A stretch of 64,000 nucleotides of DNA from Sulfurimonas sp. (GCA_028687935.1 JAQTZE010000001.1:279633-343632); one strand, 5' to 3'. Counted from the first letter of the stretch, positions 8,335 through 18,040 are shown. The notes: a model not told the origin generated them from the letters alone. Program-made: numbers and translations.

Positions 8335-10164
8335 TTAGTTTGTAGTACGTAAATAGCCGTTTTGCTCTACAAACATCTCTAGTTTTGCAAGTGTATCATC
8401 TTTTTCTTCTGCTGTAATAAATTCACTTTTAAGCAAATCGCCTTTAAGTTTATTTAAAATTTCTTTTTGATCATAGCCAATAGAACCAAGAATACTGAGG
8501 ATACTTTTTGACTTTACTTCTTTCGTGATTTCATACGATGTATCATTGATGGTAACTGTATATTCACCAGGGTGAGTAAAGAGGTTGTGACTCATACCCA
8601 AAGTCTCTTGGTAGGCTCCAACATTGAAAAAGCCTAAAAAATAATCTTCTTCATCCAAGTTGATATCGTGTAAGTAGAGTGGTTTGTCAGGTTTAAAACC
8701 TATCTCTCCATCACTATCACAAGTAATATCCCAAATAGATGCAGCACGAATTGGTGCTGCGTTTAGATGGTGCAATGGCATAACAGGGAAGTGCTGATTT
8801 AAACCCCAATAATCCGGTAAACTCTGAAAAATTGATGCGTTTATCAGATATCTTTCTTGCAATTTTACTTGAAGTTGTGCAAGCTCATTTGTAGGATTTG
8901 CCGATGTCAAATACAATGCTCTTTTAATAATATTATGTACCAATATCTCTGCGTTTGAGCGATCCTGAAGATCAATATATCCTAGATCAAAGAGAGTCAA
9001 GAGCGATTCCATATGGTCAAGCGCATCGTGAAGGAACTCTGTACAGTTTTGGTTGTTAAGAAGCGTATTTAACTCTATAAGCTCTTCAACAAGCGGTGGA
9101 TTCTCTTCTTTGAAGCTCAAAAGTTTCTCATGATAATCCTGAGTAAAAAGTTCAAGAACAGGAGTAATGAGTACGGCATGACTTGCTACGATAAATCTTC
9201 CTGATTCTGTATAGATATCAGGATGTTTAACATGTTTTGCATCCATGATCTCACGGAGTAAGAAAACAACACTGTTTGAGAACTCTTCAATTGAGTAGTT
9301 TCTTGATTTTGACTGAGTATGTTGATCATATTCTATCGCCAAACCACCCCCAATATTGATACTTCCAAGTGAAGTAGCACCCATTTTTTTGAGTTCTGCA
9401 TAGATATTTCCGGCTTCTCTGAGCGCGCGTTTGAGTGGAGCAATATCAGACATTTGTGAGCCAATATGAAAGTGAATCATAGTAAAGTATTGGAGTAAGT
9501 CTGCTTGGGTAAGAAGCGAAATAGCTTCAATTATCTCTGTAGAAGTGAGTCCGAATTTTGCATCCATACCACCACTTTTTGCCCAAATACCGCTTCCAGC
9601 ACTGTGAAGTCTTACGCGAATACCGATTTTAGGAACTTTGAGGCCACACTCTTGCGCAACTTCAATGATAGTCTCAAGCTCGCCAAGACCTTCAATTGTT
9701 ATCGTGATATTATGACCGCTTTGTGCAGCAATAAAGCCAAGCGTAATCATCTCTTTATCTTTAAAGCCATTAACAGTGATAGGTGCTCCATCTGGTGTTT
9801 TGCTCATTGCAAGAATAAGCTCTGCTTTTGAACCAGCTTCCAAACCATAATTATAGTGTGAACCCTGACTCGTTACAGCTTCAACTGCATTTGGAAATTG
9901 ATTTACCTTCAGTGGAAAAACGGCATGAAAACCACCCTCATACTGATTTTCTTGAATAGCTTTTTCAAAATAGGAGTAGAGACTTTTGATCTGTCTTCTT
10001 ATAAGATGCGGAAATCTTATGAGTATAGGCCCTTTAATATCGTTTTGTCTAATCTCTTTTGCTATCTGAAAAAGAGAAGGCATACATTTGTAATTGAGCT
10101 TAAGTTCGCCGTCTTCTATTATAAAATTATTGTTAGACCATATACTGAGACCATAGTTTTGCAT
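8335..10164 (-). CDS. speA: Biosynthetic arginine decarboxylase
   Basis: 609 aa, PLP-dependent fold type III decarboxylase converting arginine to agmatine, the first step of a polyamine route. The PLP lysine is in FPLKVNQ; the beta/alpha barrel includes FHIGSQMSDI and GGGLAIEYD; the C-terminal part has the active-site cysteine region WDITCDSDGEIGFKPD and FFNVGAYQETLG. The length fits SpeA (E. coli is slightly longer). An AAGGA SD stands before the ATG. It sits between cysE and the FMN glutamate-synthase-like gene; in C. jejuni hisS would be the direct neighbour. Confidence 0.96.
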   Translation of the reverse strand: MQNYGLSIWSNNNFIIEDGELKLNYKCMPSLFQIAKEIRQNDIKGPILIRFPHLIRRQIKSLYSYFEKAIQENQYEGGFHAVFPLKVNQFPNAVEAVTSQGSHYNYGLEAGSKAELILAMSKTPDGAPITVNGFKDKEMITLGFIAAQSGHNITITIEGLGELETIIEVAQECGLKVPKIGIRVRLHSAGSGIWAKSGGMDAKFGLTSTEIIEAISLLTQADLLQYFTMIHFHIGSQMSDIAPLKRALREAGNIYAELKKMGATSLGSINIGGGLAIEYDQHTQSKSRNYSIEEFSNSVVFLLREIMDAKHVKHPDIYTESGRFIVASHAVLITPVLELFTQDYHEKLLSFKEENPPLVEELIELNTLLNNQNCTEFLHDALDHMESLLTLFDLGYIDLQDRSNAEILVHNIIKRALYLTSANPTNELAQLQVKLQERYLINASIFQSLPDYWGLNQHFPVMPLHHLNAAPIRAASIWDITCDSDGEIGFKPDKPLYLHDINLDEEDYFLGFFNVGAYQETLGMSHNLFTHPGEYTVTINDTSYEITKEVKSKSILSILGSIGYDQKEILNKLKGDLLKSEFITAEEKDDTLAKLEMFVEQNGYLRTTN

Positions 10165-10172
10165 TGTTATCC

Positions 10173-11897
10173 TTATAAGTGTAATTTTGAGTGGAAGTAC
10201 TCATCAATATTGAAATAAACTTCACCGTTTCTATTTTTAAATGTAAGCAGGGACTTATTGAGTCCTTTGATATTTTTTATACCCATAACTGCCAACACAA
10301 CTTTCATATTTTTTACAAGATTGAGATGGTAGTTGCCTATCTCTTTTCCTTCCTTGATAACCAAATATGAAGCTCTGCGTTTCTCATCTTGAGTAGCCAT
10401 ACCGACAGGGCAGATATGCGAACCAAAGCCAGAGCACATACGCGCTCGAATGCATCCACCACTCATCATAAAACCGCGGGCAATCCCAATGGCATCTGCA
10501 CCCATACTCATCGTGATTATAACATCATCTGGTGTCAGTATCTTGCCACTTGCGATAATTTTTACATCTTGACGTAAATCATACTTGCGAAGCATACTAT
10601 CAAGAACATAAAGTGCATTGTTTGTTGTCATGCCTACAGACTCCATAAGCTCAAGAGGTGCTGTAGCACTACCACCTTCGCCGCTGTCTATAGTGATAAA
10701 ATCAGGAAGATTTTTGCCCTCTTTTTTACGGTTTGCCATCTCAGTCACCATCTGCTCGACCGCATGCGCATCAGAGATAACGATCTTAAAACCAACAGGT
10801 TTTTGAGAGAGTTTTTGCAGAGTCTCAACAAAATCAAGTAAATGTCCCGTTGTATCTGCATAAGGAAAACGGTTAGGAGAGAAGATGTCTTTGCCCTCGG
10901 GAACACCTCTGTAGTAAGCGATATCTGCAGTTACTTTGCTTCCTGCAAGTTTACCGCCTGTTTGTTTTGCTCCTTGAGCAATTTTAATCTCTGTCATGCG
11001 ACAAAAAGTCATTACTTTTTGGTACTTTAGTGGATCAAAAGCTCCGTTTATGTCGCGTACACCGTAAAGACCTGAGCTCATCTGAAAAATCATATTTGGT
11101 ATATCGCTTGGTACTTCTTTGGGGAAAACCGCCAAAGGTGCATCCCATTTTACTCGAAAGAGTACATGCGATGCTGTGTCATAAATATAAGTATTTTGCG
11201 TTTTTTTATTGAGCAAGAAAGTTCTATACCATTTTAGAGCAATTTTACGGTTGAGCACATCTCCTATTTTGAAGATAAACTCTGCCATTTTTGTTGTTTG
11301 AACAATTTCTAAATAGTCACAATTTTTCAAGTCTGGCTTGTGTGTATAGAGATGGTTTGAAGTGAGAGAACCTTCTCCTGTATTAATTGTTAGGTTTGTG
11401 CTTGCTCCTGCGATAGAAAAAGCACGAATTGCTTCAGGGCTAAGAGACCCATCACTCATTGCAGAGCGTATGATAGGTGTATGCGATGTAAATGGATACT
11501 CTCTTTTTTCTCCAAAAACAACACTTACATCTTCATCTACTTCATCCTCATTTAGCACGTTTGAAACATGCTTGATGATAAATCTTGAACTTGAAAAAGG
11601 CTGTGATACTGAAAATGACTGATAATTAGGTACATCTTTTGCAGCTTTATAGACCCAATCTACCTTGTCTTTAGACTCATAAAAAGTCTCTTGCGCAAAA
11701 TATTGACGTAGCGGTTCTCTTAATGCTTCAAAAAGGTAACGAAAACGTCCTATCACAGGATAATTTATCAAAAGTGCATGTTTTCTTTGGATATATTTGT
11801 CATACACATAGAGCAGGGTGATAAGAATAAAAAGAGCTAAAAGAATAAATTCTATAAACTCCAACATATGTGCAACAAGCATATTTAACAGTTCCAA
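10173..11897 (-). CDS. Membrane-anchored FMN-binding glutamate synthase-like protein
   Basis: 574 aa. One membrane span near the N-terminus (FIEFILLALFILITLLYVYD, ~14-33) is followed by a GltB central-domain TIM barrel. FMN/phosphate-binding residues are in ITIDSGEGGSATAP, and the iron-sulfur motif is ARMCSGFGSHICPVGMATQ. The glutaminase and GltD domains of true glutamate synthase are missing. Members of this family occur widely as stand-alone proteins and include archaeal-type GltB-like enzymes; the physiological reaction of this membrane form is not known to me. The ATG is adjacent to the hisS stop with no gap. From memory this gene is absent from the equivalent C. jejuni cluster, so it looks like a lineage-specific insertion. 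Confidence 0.88.
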   Translation of the reverse strand: MELLNMLVAHMLEFIEFILLALFILITLLYVYDKYIQRKHALLINYPVIGRFRYLFEALREPLRQYFAQETFYESKDKVDWVYKAAKDVPNYQSFSVSQPFSSSRFIIKHVSNVLNEDEVDEDVSVVFGEKREYPFTSHTPIIRSAMSDGSLSPEAIRAFSIAGASTNLTINTGEGSLTSNHLYTHKPDLKNCDYLEIVQTTKMAEFIFKIGDVLNRKIALKWYRTFLLNKKTQNTYIYDTASHVLFRVKWDAPLAVFPKEVPSDIPNMIFQMSSGLYGVRDINGAFDPLKYQKVMTFCRMTEIKIAQGAKQTGGKLAGSKVTADIAYYRGVPEGKDIFSPNRFPYADTTGHLLDFVETLQKLSQKPVGFKIVISDAHAVEQMVTEMANRKKEGKNLPDFITIDSGEGGSATAPLELMESVGMTTNNALYVLDSMLRKYDLRQDVKIIASGKILTPDDVIITMSMGADAIGIARGFMMSGGCIRARMCSGFGSHICPVGMATQDEKRRASYLVIKEGKEIGNYHLNLVKNMKVVLAVMGIKNIKGLNKSLLTFKNRNGEVYFNIDEYFHSKLHL

Positions 11898-13109
11898 TTA
11901 AAAGTCCTCAACCTTAATCGTTGTCTCTGCCTTATTTTCTAGATCTTTTACCCAAATTGTGCCGTCATTTCTCTCATTCTCACCGACAACACAACAAAAT
12001 CTTGCGTTTACTTTATCGGCACCCTTAAGGTGGTTTTTGAGGTTTTTAGATTTGTACTCGACATTGACTTTTGCATCTTTTCTTTTTTGATGAGCCAGAG
12101 TTACAATCATATCTATAGCTTCATCATCCATAGCACCAAGATAATATCCTTCGCGTTTACTCTCAGGCATCACGATAAGCTCCAAAAGTCTCTCAATACC
12201 CATAGCAAAACCAACCGCAGGTGTCGCTTTTCCATCTAAAAACTCTACAAGTCTGTCATAGCGTCCGCCACCTGTAATAGCACTTTGGCTTCCTATATTG
12301 TCACTGACAAACTCAAACGCAGTCTTTGAATAGTAATCAAGCCCACGAACAAGGTTTGTATCGATCTCATATTTGATGTTATTCTGGTCTAAAATAGTCT
12401 TGAGTTTGTCAAAATCACTCTGGCAACCCGCACAAAGATTATCAAGAAGTTTGGGTGCATTGAGATATAAACTTTGGCATTTTTCATTTTTACAGTCTAA
12501 AACGCGGATAGGATTTGTCAGCTTTCTTCTTTGGCAATCTTCACATATCTCATCTTCACAACTCTCTATAAACTTCACAAGACTCTCACGGTACGCAGGC
12601 ATACAGTTTTGATCACCAAGAGAGTTGAGCTGCAGTCTGTAGCCGATTCCAAGCGCGCTTAAAATATCACTTGCCATCATAATCATATTTGCATCTTCAT
12701 AAACGCTATCGACTCCAAAACTCTCCACTCCAAACTGATGGAACTGTCTTAGACGGCCTTTTTGAGGTCTTTCATAACGAAACATTGCTCCATGGTAGTA
12801 AAATCTATGAACACCACCAGCTTTATCAAGTTTTTTCTGTACAAAAGCACGGACAACGCCTGCAGTTCCTTCTGGACGAAGGCATACATCGTTTTCACCT
12901 TTGTCGATAAACTGATACATCTCTTTTCCGACAATATCACTTGATTCACCAACGCTGCGTTTAAAGAGCGCTGTCTCTTCTAAAAGTGGCGTTTGTACAA
13001 AGTGAAAACCATATTTTTTTGCTATCTCTGTTGCAGTCGTTATAAAGTAGGTGAACCTCTCATAATCCTCTGCTAAAATATCGTTCATTCCCCGTAGTGA
13101 GCTAATCAT
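11898..13109 (-). CDS. hisS: Histidyl-tRNA synthetase
   Basis: 403 aa, class II aminoacyl-tRNA synthetase. Motif 2 reads FRYERPQKGRLRQFHQFGVE; the HisRS-specific motifs are LVRGLDYYSKTAFEF and ITGGGRYDRL; motif 3 is AVGFAMGIERLLEL. The anticodon-binding domain follows from ~315. A Cys cluster (CEDEICEDCQRR, CKNEKCQSL, CAGC) lies in the insertion domain and could bind zinc. Its ATG, with SD AAGGA, overlaps the end of tmk by 8 bp, indicating translational coupling. Confidence 0.97.
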   Translation of the reverse strand: MISSLRGMNDILAEDYERFTYFITTATEIAKKYGFHFVQTPLLEETALFKRSVGESSDIVGKEMYQFIDKGENDVCLRPEGTAGVVRAFVQKKLDKAGGVHRFYYHGAMFRYERPQKGRLRQFHQFGVESFGVDSVYEDANMIMMASDILSALGIGYRLQLNSLGDQNCMPAYRESLVKFIESCEDEICEDCQRRKLTNPIRVLDCKNEKCQSLYLNAPKLLDNLCAGCQSDFDKLKTILDQNNIKYEIDTNLVRGLDYYSKTAFEFVSDNIGSQSAITGGGRYDRLVEFLDGKATPAVGFAMGIERLLELIVMPESKREGYYLGAMDDEAIDMIVTLAHQKRKDAKVNVEYKSKNLKNHLKGADKVNARFCCVVGENERNDGTIWVKDLENKAETTIKVEDF

Positions 13110-13686
13110 TTCTGTCCTTCATATTGTTTAGTATTTGCTGTGTTATAGCTTCTCTAGTTTGTGTGGCATCAATCTCTACAAGTTCAATATCTAGTAGATG
13201 TGCAGCTTTGATAAGCGCTTCTTGTATCTTCAAAAGATACTCACTTCCACGAAGTTCTATCCCATCTAGCTCTTTTTGAGAGAGTCTAAACGCAAGCTCT
13301 TTTTGTGTAAGTTTAAGTAAAAAAACCTTCTGCGGATAGATACCGTTTGTAGCAAATTTATTGAGATGAACTATCTCTGTTTCACTGATATCACCTTGTA
13401 TCAAAGCATATGCTACACCACTCACAACACTTCTATCTGAGATGATCAGTTTGTCTAAATTTGGTTCAATAACTTCTTTTATATGCTCTGCACGATCAGC
13501 TAAAAAGAGGAGAAATTCTGCTTTTTTACTCTGCGTTTTAGCGCTGAGCACCATCTCTCTTATCTCTTTTCCAATAGCTGTGGCACCTGGTTCTTTTGTG
13601 ATAATAGCATCTGGAAAATGAGAAGAGAGTGCGGCAATTTGTGTACTTTTACCGGCAGTATCTATGCCCTCTATTGTAAAGTACAT
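13102..13686 (-). CDS. tmk: Thymidylate kinase
   Basis: 194 aa. Phosphorylates dTMP to dTDP. P-loop GIDTAGKSTQ at residues 7-16; the DRx-type motif is in IISDRSVVSGVAYA; a LID-like region follows near LTQKELAFRLSQKE. Slightly shorter than E. coli Tmk. It overlaps coaD upstream by 16 bp and hisS downstream by 8 bp, as in the conserved Campylobacter cluster. Confidence 0.95.
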   Translation of the reverse strand: MYFTIEGIDTAGKSTQIAALSSHFPDAIITKEPGATAIGKEIREMVLSAKTQSKKAEFLLFLADRAEHIKEVIEPNLDKLIISDRSVVSGVAYALIQGDISETEIVHLNKFATNGIYPQKVFLLKLTQKELAFRLSQKELDGIELRGSEYLLKIQEALIKAAHLLDIELVEIDATQTREAITQQILNNMKDRND

Positions 13687-14168
13687 GAAGTCATACTCCC
13701 TATGATTTTTTGTACCTCTTGTGGCAGAAGGTGTTCTGTTTTTCCATTAAATTTGAGAAGATTTCGCACGATTGAAGAGCTGATAAACGCATGTTTGAGT
13801 TTTGGCATGAGATAGACTGTCTCTATCGTGTCATCGAGGGAGTTATTGAGATATCCAAGTTGCAGTTCATATTCAAAATCACTGACAGCACGAAGTCCGC
13901 GGATAAGTATACTTGCTCCATGCGTTTTTGCAAGTTCAACAGTAAGATTGTCAAAACCTACGACGCGAACATTTTTGAGCCCCTTAACAGACTCTTCTAC
14001 CATCTCTATGCGCTCATGCAGGGTAAACATAGGCTGTTTATCTTGAGAGATTGCAACAGCGATGATTACCTCATCAAAAAGCCCTAAGGCACGCTCTATG
14101 ATATCAAAGTGACCATTTGTGATAGGATCAAAAGTTCCTGGATAGAGTGCGATTTTATGTGTCATCAT
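13671..14168 (-). CDS. coaD: Phosphopantetheine adenylyltransferase
   Basis: 165 aa from ATG 14168 (a second ATG follows at once). The ORF track start at 14261 lies inside ubiX and adds residues unlike the family; the SD AAAAGG is 6 bp before 14168. CoaD joins ATP and phosphopantetheine to dephospho-CoA, the penultimate CoA step. The nucleotidyltransferase signature is LYPGTFDPITNGHFDII; RGLRAVSDFEYELQ and the ISSSIVR motif follow. Overlap with tmk is 16 bp; ubiX ends 10 bp upstream. Confidence 0.95.
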   Translation of the reverse strand: MMTHKIALYPGTFDPITNGHFDIIERALGLFDEVIIAVAISQDKQPMFTLHERIEMVEESVKGLKNVRVVGFDNLTVELAKTHGASILIRGLRAVSDFEYELQLGYLNNSLDDTIETVYLMPKLKHAFISSSIVRNLLKFNGKTEHLLPQEVQKIIGSMTSCTLQ

Positions 14169-14178
14169 TTCTTGCCTT

Positions 14179-14700
14179 TTATTCCCATCTTTTGTAGAGC
14201 GTATTTTCGATACCAAGAAGATCGAACCATTTACCGATGATAAAGTTTTCCATCTCTTCAAGTGTCTGCTGCTCAGAGTAATAGGCCATTACTGGTGGAG
14301 CTATTATTATGCCTAGGCTTGCGAGTTTATGCATATTTTCTAAGGCTATAGCAGAAAAAGGCATTTCACGTGGAGCGAGAATGAGTTTTTTGTGCTCTTT
14401 TATCATGACACTTGCACAACGCGTAATTAGGTTGTCTGAGATTCCGCAGGCAATTTTTGCAAGGGTGTTCATACTGCATGGGGCTATAATCATAGCATCG
14501 ACCCCAAATGAACCTGAAGCTATACTCGCTGCAATATTCTCATTTTTATGCGTTGTGACATTTTTCATCTCTTTATGCATAACGACTTGAGAATTTTTGG
14601 ACATAATGAAGTGTTTTTCAATACTTTGGGGAAGAAGTTCAAGCGTCTTCAAACCGAGGTTTACCCCGCTTGCTCCGCTTGTTGCTACAACTATTTTCAA
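14179..14700 (-). CDS. ubiX: UbiX-family flavin prenyltransferase
   Basis: 173 aa, flavoprotein of the UbiX/Pad1 family, which makes the prenylated FMN used by UbiD decarboxylases. The FMN-binding N-terminus is ATSGASGVNLGLKTLE; IIAPCSMNTLAKIACGISDNL and LAPREMPFS (the conserved Arg-Glu) follow, as does IIAPPVMAYY. Its start overlaps the flgA stop by 4 bp (ATGA type). The likely need is menaquinone or futalosine-derived quinone synthesis; the UbiD partner is not in this window. Confidence 0.93.
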   Translation of the reverse strand: MKIVVATSGASGVNLGLKTLELLPQSIEKHFIMSKNSQVVMHKEMKNVTTHKNENIAASIASGSFGVDAMIIAPCSMNTLAKIACGISDNLITRCASVMIKEHKKLILAPREMPFSAIALENMHKLASLGIIIAPPVMAYYSEQQTLEEMENFIIGKWFDLLGIENTLYKRWE

Positions 14701-15566
14701 ATCGCTTCTCCTCTATTTTTACCCGTTACTTTTATCTTTATCTTTGTACCATTTTGCTTCTGGACTTCAATGATCTGCTCATAGACACCATCTTCGAGTG
14801 CCTCGGCAGAAAAAGAGATGCTCATATTGTCACTTTTTAATAAAACATTTATACTTTCACCGCGTCGAATCAGGGCAAGCTCGACAATATCTCTTGAAGT
14901 TAAAAGAGTGCCTTTTTTTATATTATGCTTGCTCTGCAAAGTGCCATTTGCTATATTTTGCAGTGGCTGTGCGCGAAATTTGTCGAGAATTATACTCTTT
15001 TTTAGTGTGTTTATAGAAGAGAGTTCGGTATTTCTTTTGATGCCATCACGCGCCAAATAGACATCAATTTGTGCTTTTATAATGAAATCAAAGAATATTT
15101 TCTTTCTCTCATTCGTTTTTATGTAGCAAGCACCCTGATTTTTGAGATGACTTTTTGATTGCATCTCTACAGTAAACTCTTTTGGGAGAGATTCAAGATA
15201 TCCTCTTGGGTGGAGTTCAAGACTTTGAATATCTATCTGTTTATAGCGTTTTTTAAATATTTTTTTTATCTCTTCTTCTATTGGACTCATATCTATCGTA
15301 GATTGTTTTGTAAACTGTATATACTCACTGTTTGACTTGAGATCTTTATAGCCATGCGCTACAAGTAGATCTATGAGCTCTTGTGATGGAATTCTTTTTG
15401 AATATCTCCCCTCCGTTATTTCATAAAGAAGGAGATTATTGGAAGTATCTGGAAATATAGAAGAGAGGCTGATCTCATTTGAAGGAATATAGTACTCACT
15501 TTTGAGGACAATACTTGCAAAGAGTGGTAGTGAAAAGAGTAAAAATAGGAGAATTTTTATAAACAT
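14697..15566 (-). CDS. flgA: Flagellar basal-body P-ring formation chaperone
   Basis: 289 aa. FlgA acts in the periplasm to help FlgI form the P ring. An N-terminal signal peptide (ILLFLLFSLPLFASIV) is followed by a poorly conserved region and a C-terminal SAF/ChapFlgA domain (~150-289: LARDGIKRNTELSSINT, HNIKKGTLLTSRDIVELALIRRGESINV, KIKVTGKNRGEAI). It heads the block flgA-ubiX-coaD-tmk-hisS, the order I remember for C. jejuni. No strong SD is visible. A TATAAT on the minus strand 75 bp upstream may drive it. Confidence 0.92.
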   Translation of the reverse strand: MFIKILLFLLFSLPLFASIVLKSEYYIPSNEISLSSIFPDTSNNLLLYEITEGRYSKRIPSQELIDLLVAHGYKDLKSNSEYIQFTKQSTIDMSPIEEEIKKIFKKRYKQIDIQSLELHPRGYLESLPKEFTVEMQSKSHLKNQGACYIKTNERKKIFFDFIIKAQIDVYLARDGIKRNTELSSINTLKKSIILDKFRAQPLQNIANGTLQSKHNIKKGTLLTSRDIVELALIRRGESINVLLKSDNMSISFSAEALEDGVYEQIIEVQKQNGTKIKIKVTGKNRGEAI

Positions 15567-15639
15567 TACATTCGCTTTAAATTATTTTTGAGTTTATTCT
15601 AGCATTATTTTCGTGTGAAATATTAATGAGAAAGTAAAT

Positions 15640-15645
15640 ATTATA
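15640..15645 (-). promoter_or_regulatory. Possible -10 box for the flgA operon
   Basis: TATAAT on the minus strand, 74 bp upstream of flgA and 31 bp beyond the 3' end of tRNA-Leu. Read-through from the tRNA is the alternative. Confidence 0.3.
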
Positions 15646-15675
15646 GGGGAATTTATTGTATGATTTTTATCTTTG

Positions 15676-15759
15676 TGGTACCAGAGAGGGGATTCGAACC
15701 CCTAAGCCTCGCAGCATCCGATTTTGAATCGGACGTGTATACCATTCCACCACTCTGGC
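15676..15759 (-). tRNA. tRNA-Leu (CAA anticodon)
   Basis: 84 nt with encoded CCA. The acceptor stem GCCAGAG pairs with CTCTGGT (G1-U72 wobble). The anticodon arm TCCGA-TTCAAAA-TCGGA gives anticodon CAA, reading UUG leucine codons. A long variable region (TGCTGCGAGGCTT) and the T arm AGGGG-TTCGAAT-CCCCT are present, as expected for a class II tRNA. The ORF-track line across this region is a translation of the tRNA, not a gene. Confidence 0.96.
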
Positions 15760-15824
15760 AAAGAAGCGAAATGATAGTGAGTTAATACTTAAAAGTAAAT
15801 AACATTTTGACGATTTATGAAGTA

Positions 15825-15840
15825 TGGAACTTTTATTGCT
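15825..15840 (+). promoter_or_regulatory. Sigma-54 (RpoN) promoter of flgL
   Basis: TGGAAC-TTTTA-TTGCT matches the -24/-12 consensus TGGCAC-N5-TTGCW, with exact GG-N10-GC spacing, 41 bp before the flgL ATG. Middle-class flagellar genes including hook-associated proteins are RpoN-controlled through FlgSR in Campylobacterota, so regulation by that cascade is the reading. Confidence 0.8.
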
Positions 15841-15880
15841 AGAAAAATAAAAGAAATTAAACAATTTTTGGAGGCTTATC

Positions 15881-17998
15881 ATGCGAGTAACATCAAGTAC
15901 TTATTATGACAATCTTTTTGCACAGAGTAATTCAAAGCTAAGTAATAACCTTTTTGACGTTAATAAACAGATTGCTTCAGGACTAAAAATCCAGTATGCG
16001 GGTGATGATATCGCTACTTTTGTCGGCACTATGCAGCTAGACAATGAGATGACGACACTCTCACAAATCAAACAAAGTGCAGAGAGTGGCTATAAAATAT
16101 CCAATCAGACAGATACGATTTTAAATGACTTTGAAACCTCTATGGATAGAATGCGTACGCTTATGATAAACGCAGCCAATGCCTCGCATAGTACTACTTC
16201 TCGTGATGCTTTAGCTGCAGAAATGAGAGGTCTTGAGAGTCATTTAAAAAATCTTGCAAACACTTCTATCAATGGACAATTTCTATTTTCAGGTACAGCA
16301 GTAGCTACAAAACCTATAAGTGATGATGGAACTTATAATGGTAATAGTGGCTCTTTAAATGCGTTTTTAGGTTCACAATCGCAACAACAATACAATCTTA
16401 GTGGAGCGGAACTCTTTTTAGGAGAAGACATACTTACTTCAAGAATGGTGACGACAAATGTTTCCAATGTAAATTTAAGTGCAAAGTATCCTGACTTTAC
16501 AGATTCTTCTGTGACAGGAACTCCTTTTGTTATTACAGCCGATGACACTATTCGTGATCTCATGGGAGATACAGACAATGTTGTAGATACAGCAAATGCA
16601 AAACACTACTTTTATGTCCGTGGTGTAACAAGTGATGGCACTGCGTTTAATAAACAAATTCCTCCACTCAAAGATGATACTAAAATAGATGAACTCTTGA
16701 CACAAATAGGGAGCTTGTACGGAAATACACCAAATCTAAAAGTTGTCAACGTAAATATCAATGCTTCTGGCGAGATAGTCATAGAAGACAAGATGAAAGG
16801 CTCGAGTAAACTAGATTTTCATATGGTTGGTGCAGTAGATTTTAGTGGTGGTGCTGCAGCGAATGTAACCAATATAGATGCTCTTGATGATGGGGAAACA
16901 AATTTTGATCAAATAATTTATAAAGATGAAACTACTGGTCTGCCTCTCAGTACTGCAACAAATCCAAATCTTTATGTTAAAGAGTTTGTAAAGTCTTCTT
17001 TTACTGCAGCAACAGGAGCAACTTCAAATATAGAAGGATTGCTTTATGATAGAGTTGCGTTTAGTAAAAGTGGTTCTACACTTTCCTCAAATGTGACGCA
17101 AGTACTTAAAGATGGTAACGCTTTTGCATCTCCTTCCACAAAACTCTCAGAAGTAGCAGATCTTTCTCAAGCAAATGCCGGAACGTTGAATGGAACACAG
17201 CTCTTACTTACTGGAACAACTACTAGTGGTGCTGCGTTTAACGTGCAAGTAGATTTAAATAGTGCAGGTTCAACTTTTTCTCTTGATGGTGGAACTACAA
17301 ATTATAATATTTACAACATGGCTACTCCAGCAAGAGCTGCTGTCGCCGCAGATGAAATGACTTACCAACAACTTCTTGATGTTGTAAATTTAGCTGTAGG
17401 TGGTATAACACCCTCTGGGGCCGCAGCGACAGACTACGATGCAGCTATTGAAGCATCAAAACTTCTCTCAAATACAACCCTCAGTTATGATGGAAAACTC
17501 AAAATTACAGATTTAACATCAAGCGATACACAAGCAAGTTTTGCTATGTATGACTCAAACAGCGGCAACTTTGGTGGAGCCTCATCTGCTATGACATTTC
17601 AAGCTAATAATGCGCTCACAATAACAGACCCAAAAACAGACTTCTTTAAAAGCATCGATGAGATGATTAAAGCAGTTGAAGAGCAAAAAATATATCCAGA
17701 TGCTACAAGTGGTGATCCAAGAAACGCAGGTATACAAAATGCGATTGCGATGATGGATAATCTTCAAACACATATACAAAGATCTCACTCCAAAGTCGGA
17801 GCGCAATCAAATGCACTAACAAAATCTGTAGAGCGTACAGAGATATTAGAAATTAGCACAATGTCGCTACGATCTTCTATTATAGATACGGATTTGGCTG
17901 AATCTTCACTCCAACTCTCGCAACTTTCACTCAACTATCAAGCGATGCTTTCGATGGTCAGTAAAGTTTCAAAACTAAGTCTGGTGAACTATCTCTAA
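15881..17998 (+). CDS. flgL: Flagellar hook-associated protein 3 (hook-filament junction)
   Basis: 705 aa. FlgL forms the junction between hook and filament. The flagellin-like D0/D1 N-terminus (MRVTSSTYYDNLFAQSN, IASGLKIQYAGDD) and C-terminus (SQLSLNYQAMLSMVSKVSK) form the coiled-coil core. Between them lies a large Ser/Thr/Gly/Ala-rich surface region (~140-600), which makes it more than twice the size of E. coli FlgL, as is usual for this phylum. SD GGAGG and a sigma-54 promoter stand upstream. It is a single-gene unit; ftsK follows. Confidence 0.95.
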   Translation: MRVTSSTYYDNLFAQSNSKLSNNLFDVNKQIASGLKIQYAGDDIATFVGTMQLDNEMTTLSQIKQSAESGYKISNQTDTILNDFETSMDRMRTLMINAANASHSTTSRDALAAEMRGLESHLKNLANTSINGQFLFSGTAVATKPISDDGTYNGNSGSLNAFLGSQSQQQYNLSGAELFLGEDILTSRMVTTNVSNVNLSAKYPDFTDSSVTGTPFVITADDTIRDLMGDTDNVVDTANAKHYFYVRGVTSDGTAFNKQIPPLKDDTKIDELLTQIGSLYGNTPNLKVVNVNINASGEIVIEDKMKGSSKLDFHMVGAVDFSGGAAANVTNIDALDDGETNFDQIIYKDETTGLPLSTATNPNLYVKEFVKSSFTAATGATSNIEGLLYDRVAFSKSGSTLSSNVTQVLKDGNAFASPSTKLSEVADLSQANAGTLNGTQLLLTGTTTSGAAFNVQVDLNSAGSTFSLDGGTTNYNIYNMATPARAAVAADEMTYQQLLDVVNLAVGGITPSGAAATDYDAAIEASKLLSNTTLSYDGKLKITDLTSSDTQASFAMYDSNSGNFGGASSAMTFQANNALTITDPKTDFFKSIDEMIKAVEEQKIYPDATSGDPRNAGIQNAIAMMDNLQTHIQRSHSKVGAQSNALTKSVERTEILEISTMSLRSSIIDTDLAESSLQLSQLSLNYQAMLSMVSKVSKLSLVNYL

Positions 17999-18040
17999 AT
18001 CTTCATTTTAAATATGTCAAAATGCCAAAAAAGTCCGTTG

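Noticed and set aside
15667-15882. 71-aa minus-strand ORF with RVVEWYTRPIQNRMLRGLGVRIPS
   Set aside because: This is a translation of tRNA-Leu, a well-known spurious ORF type.
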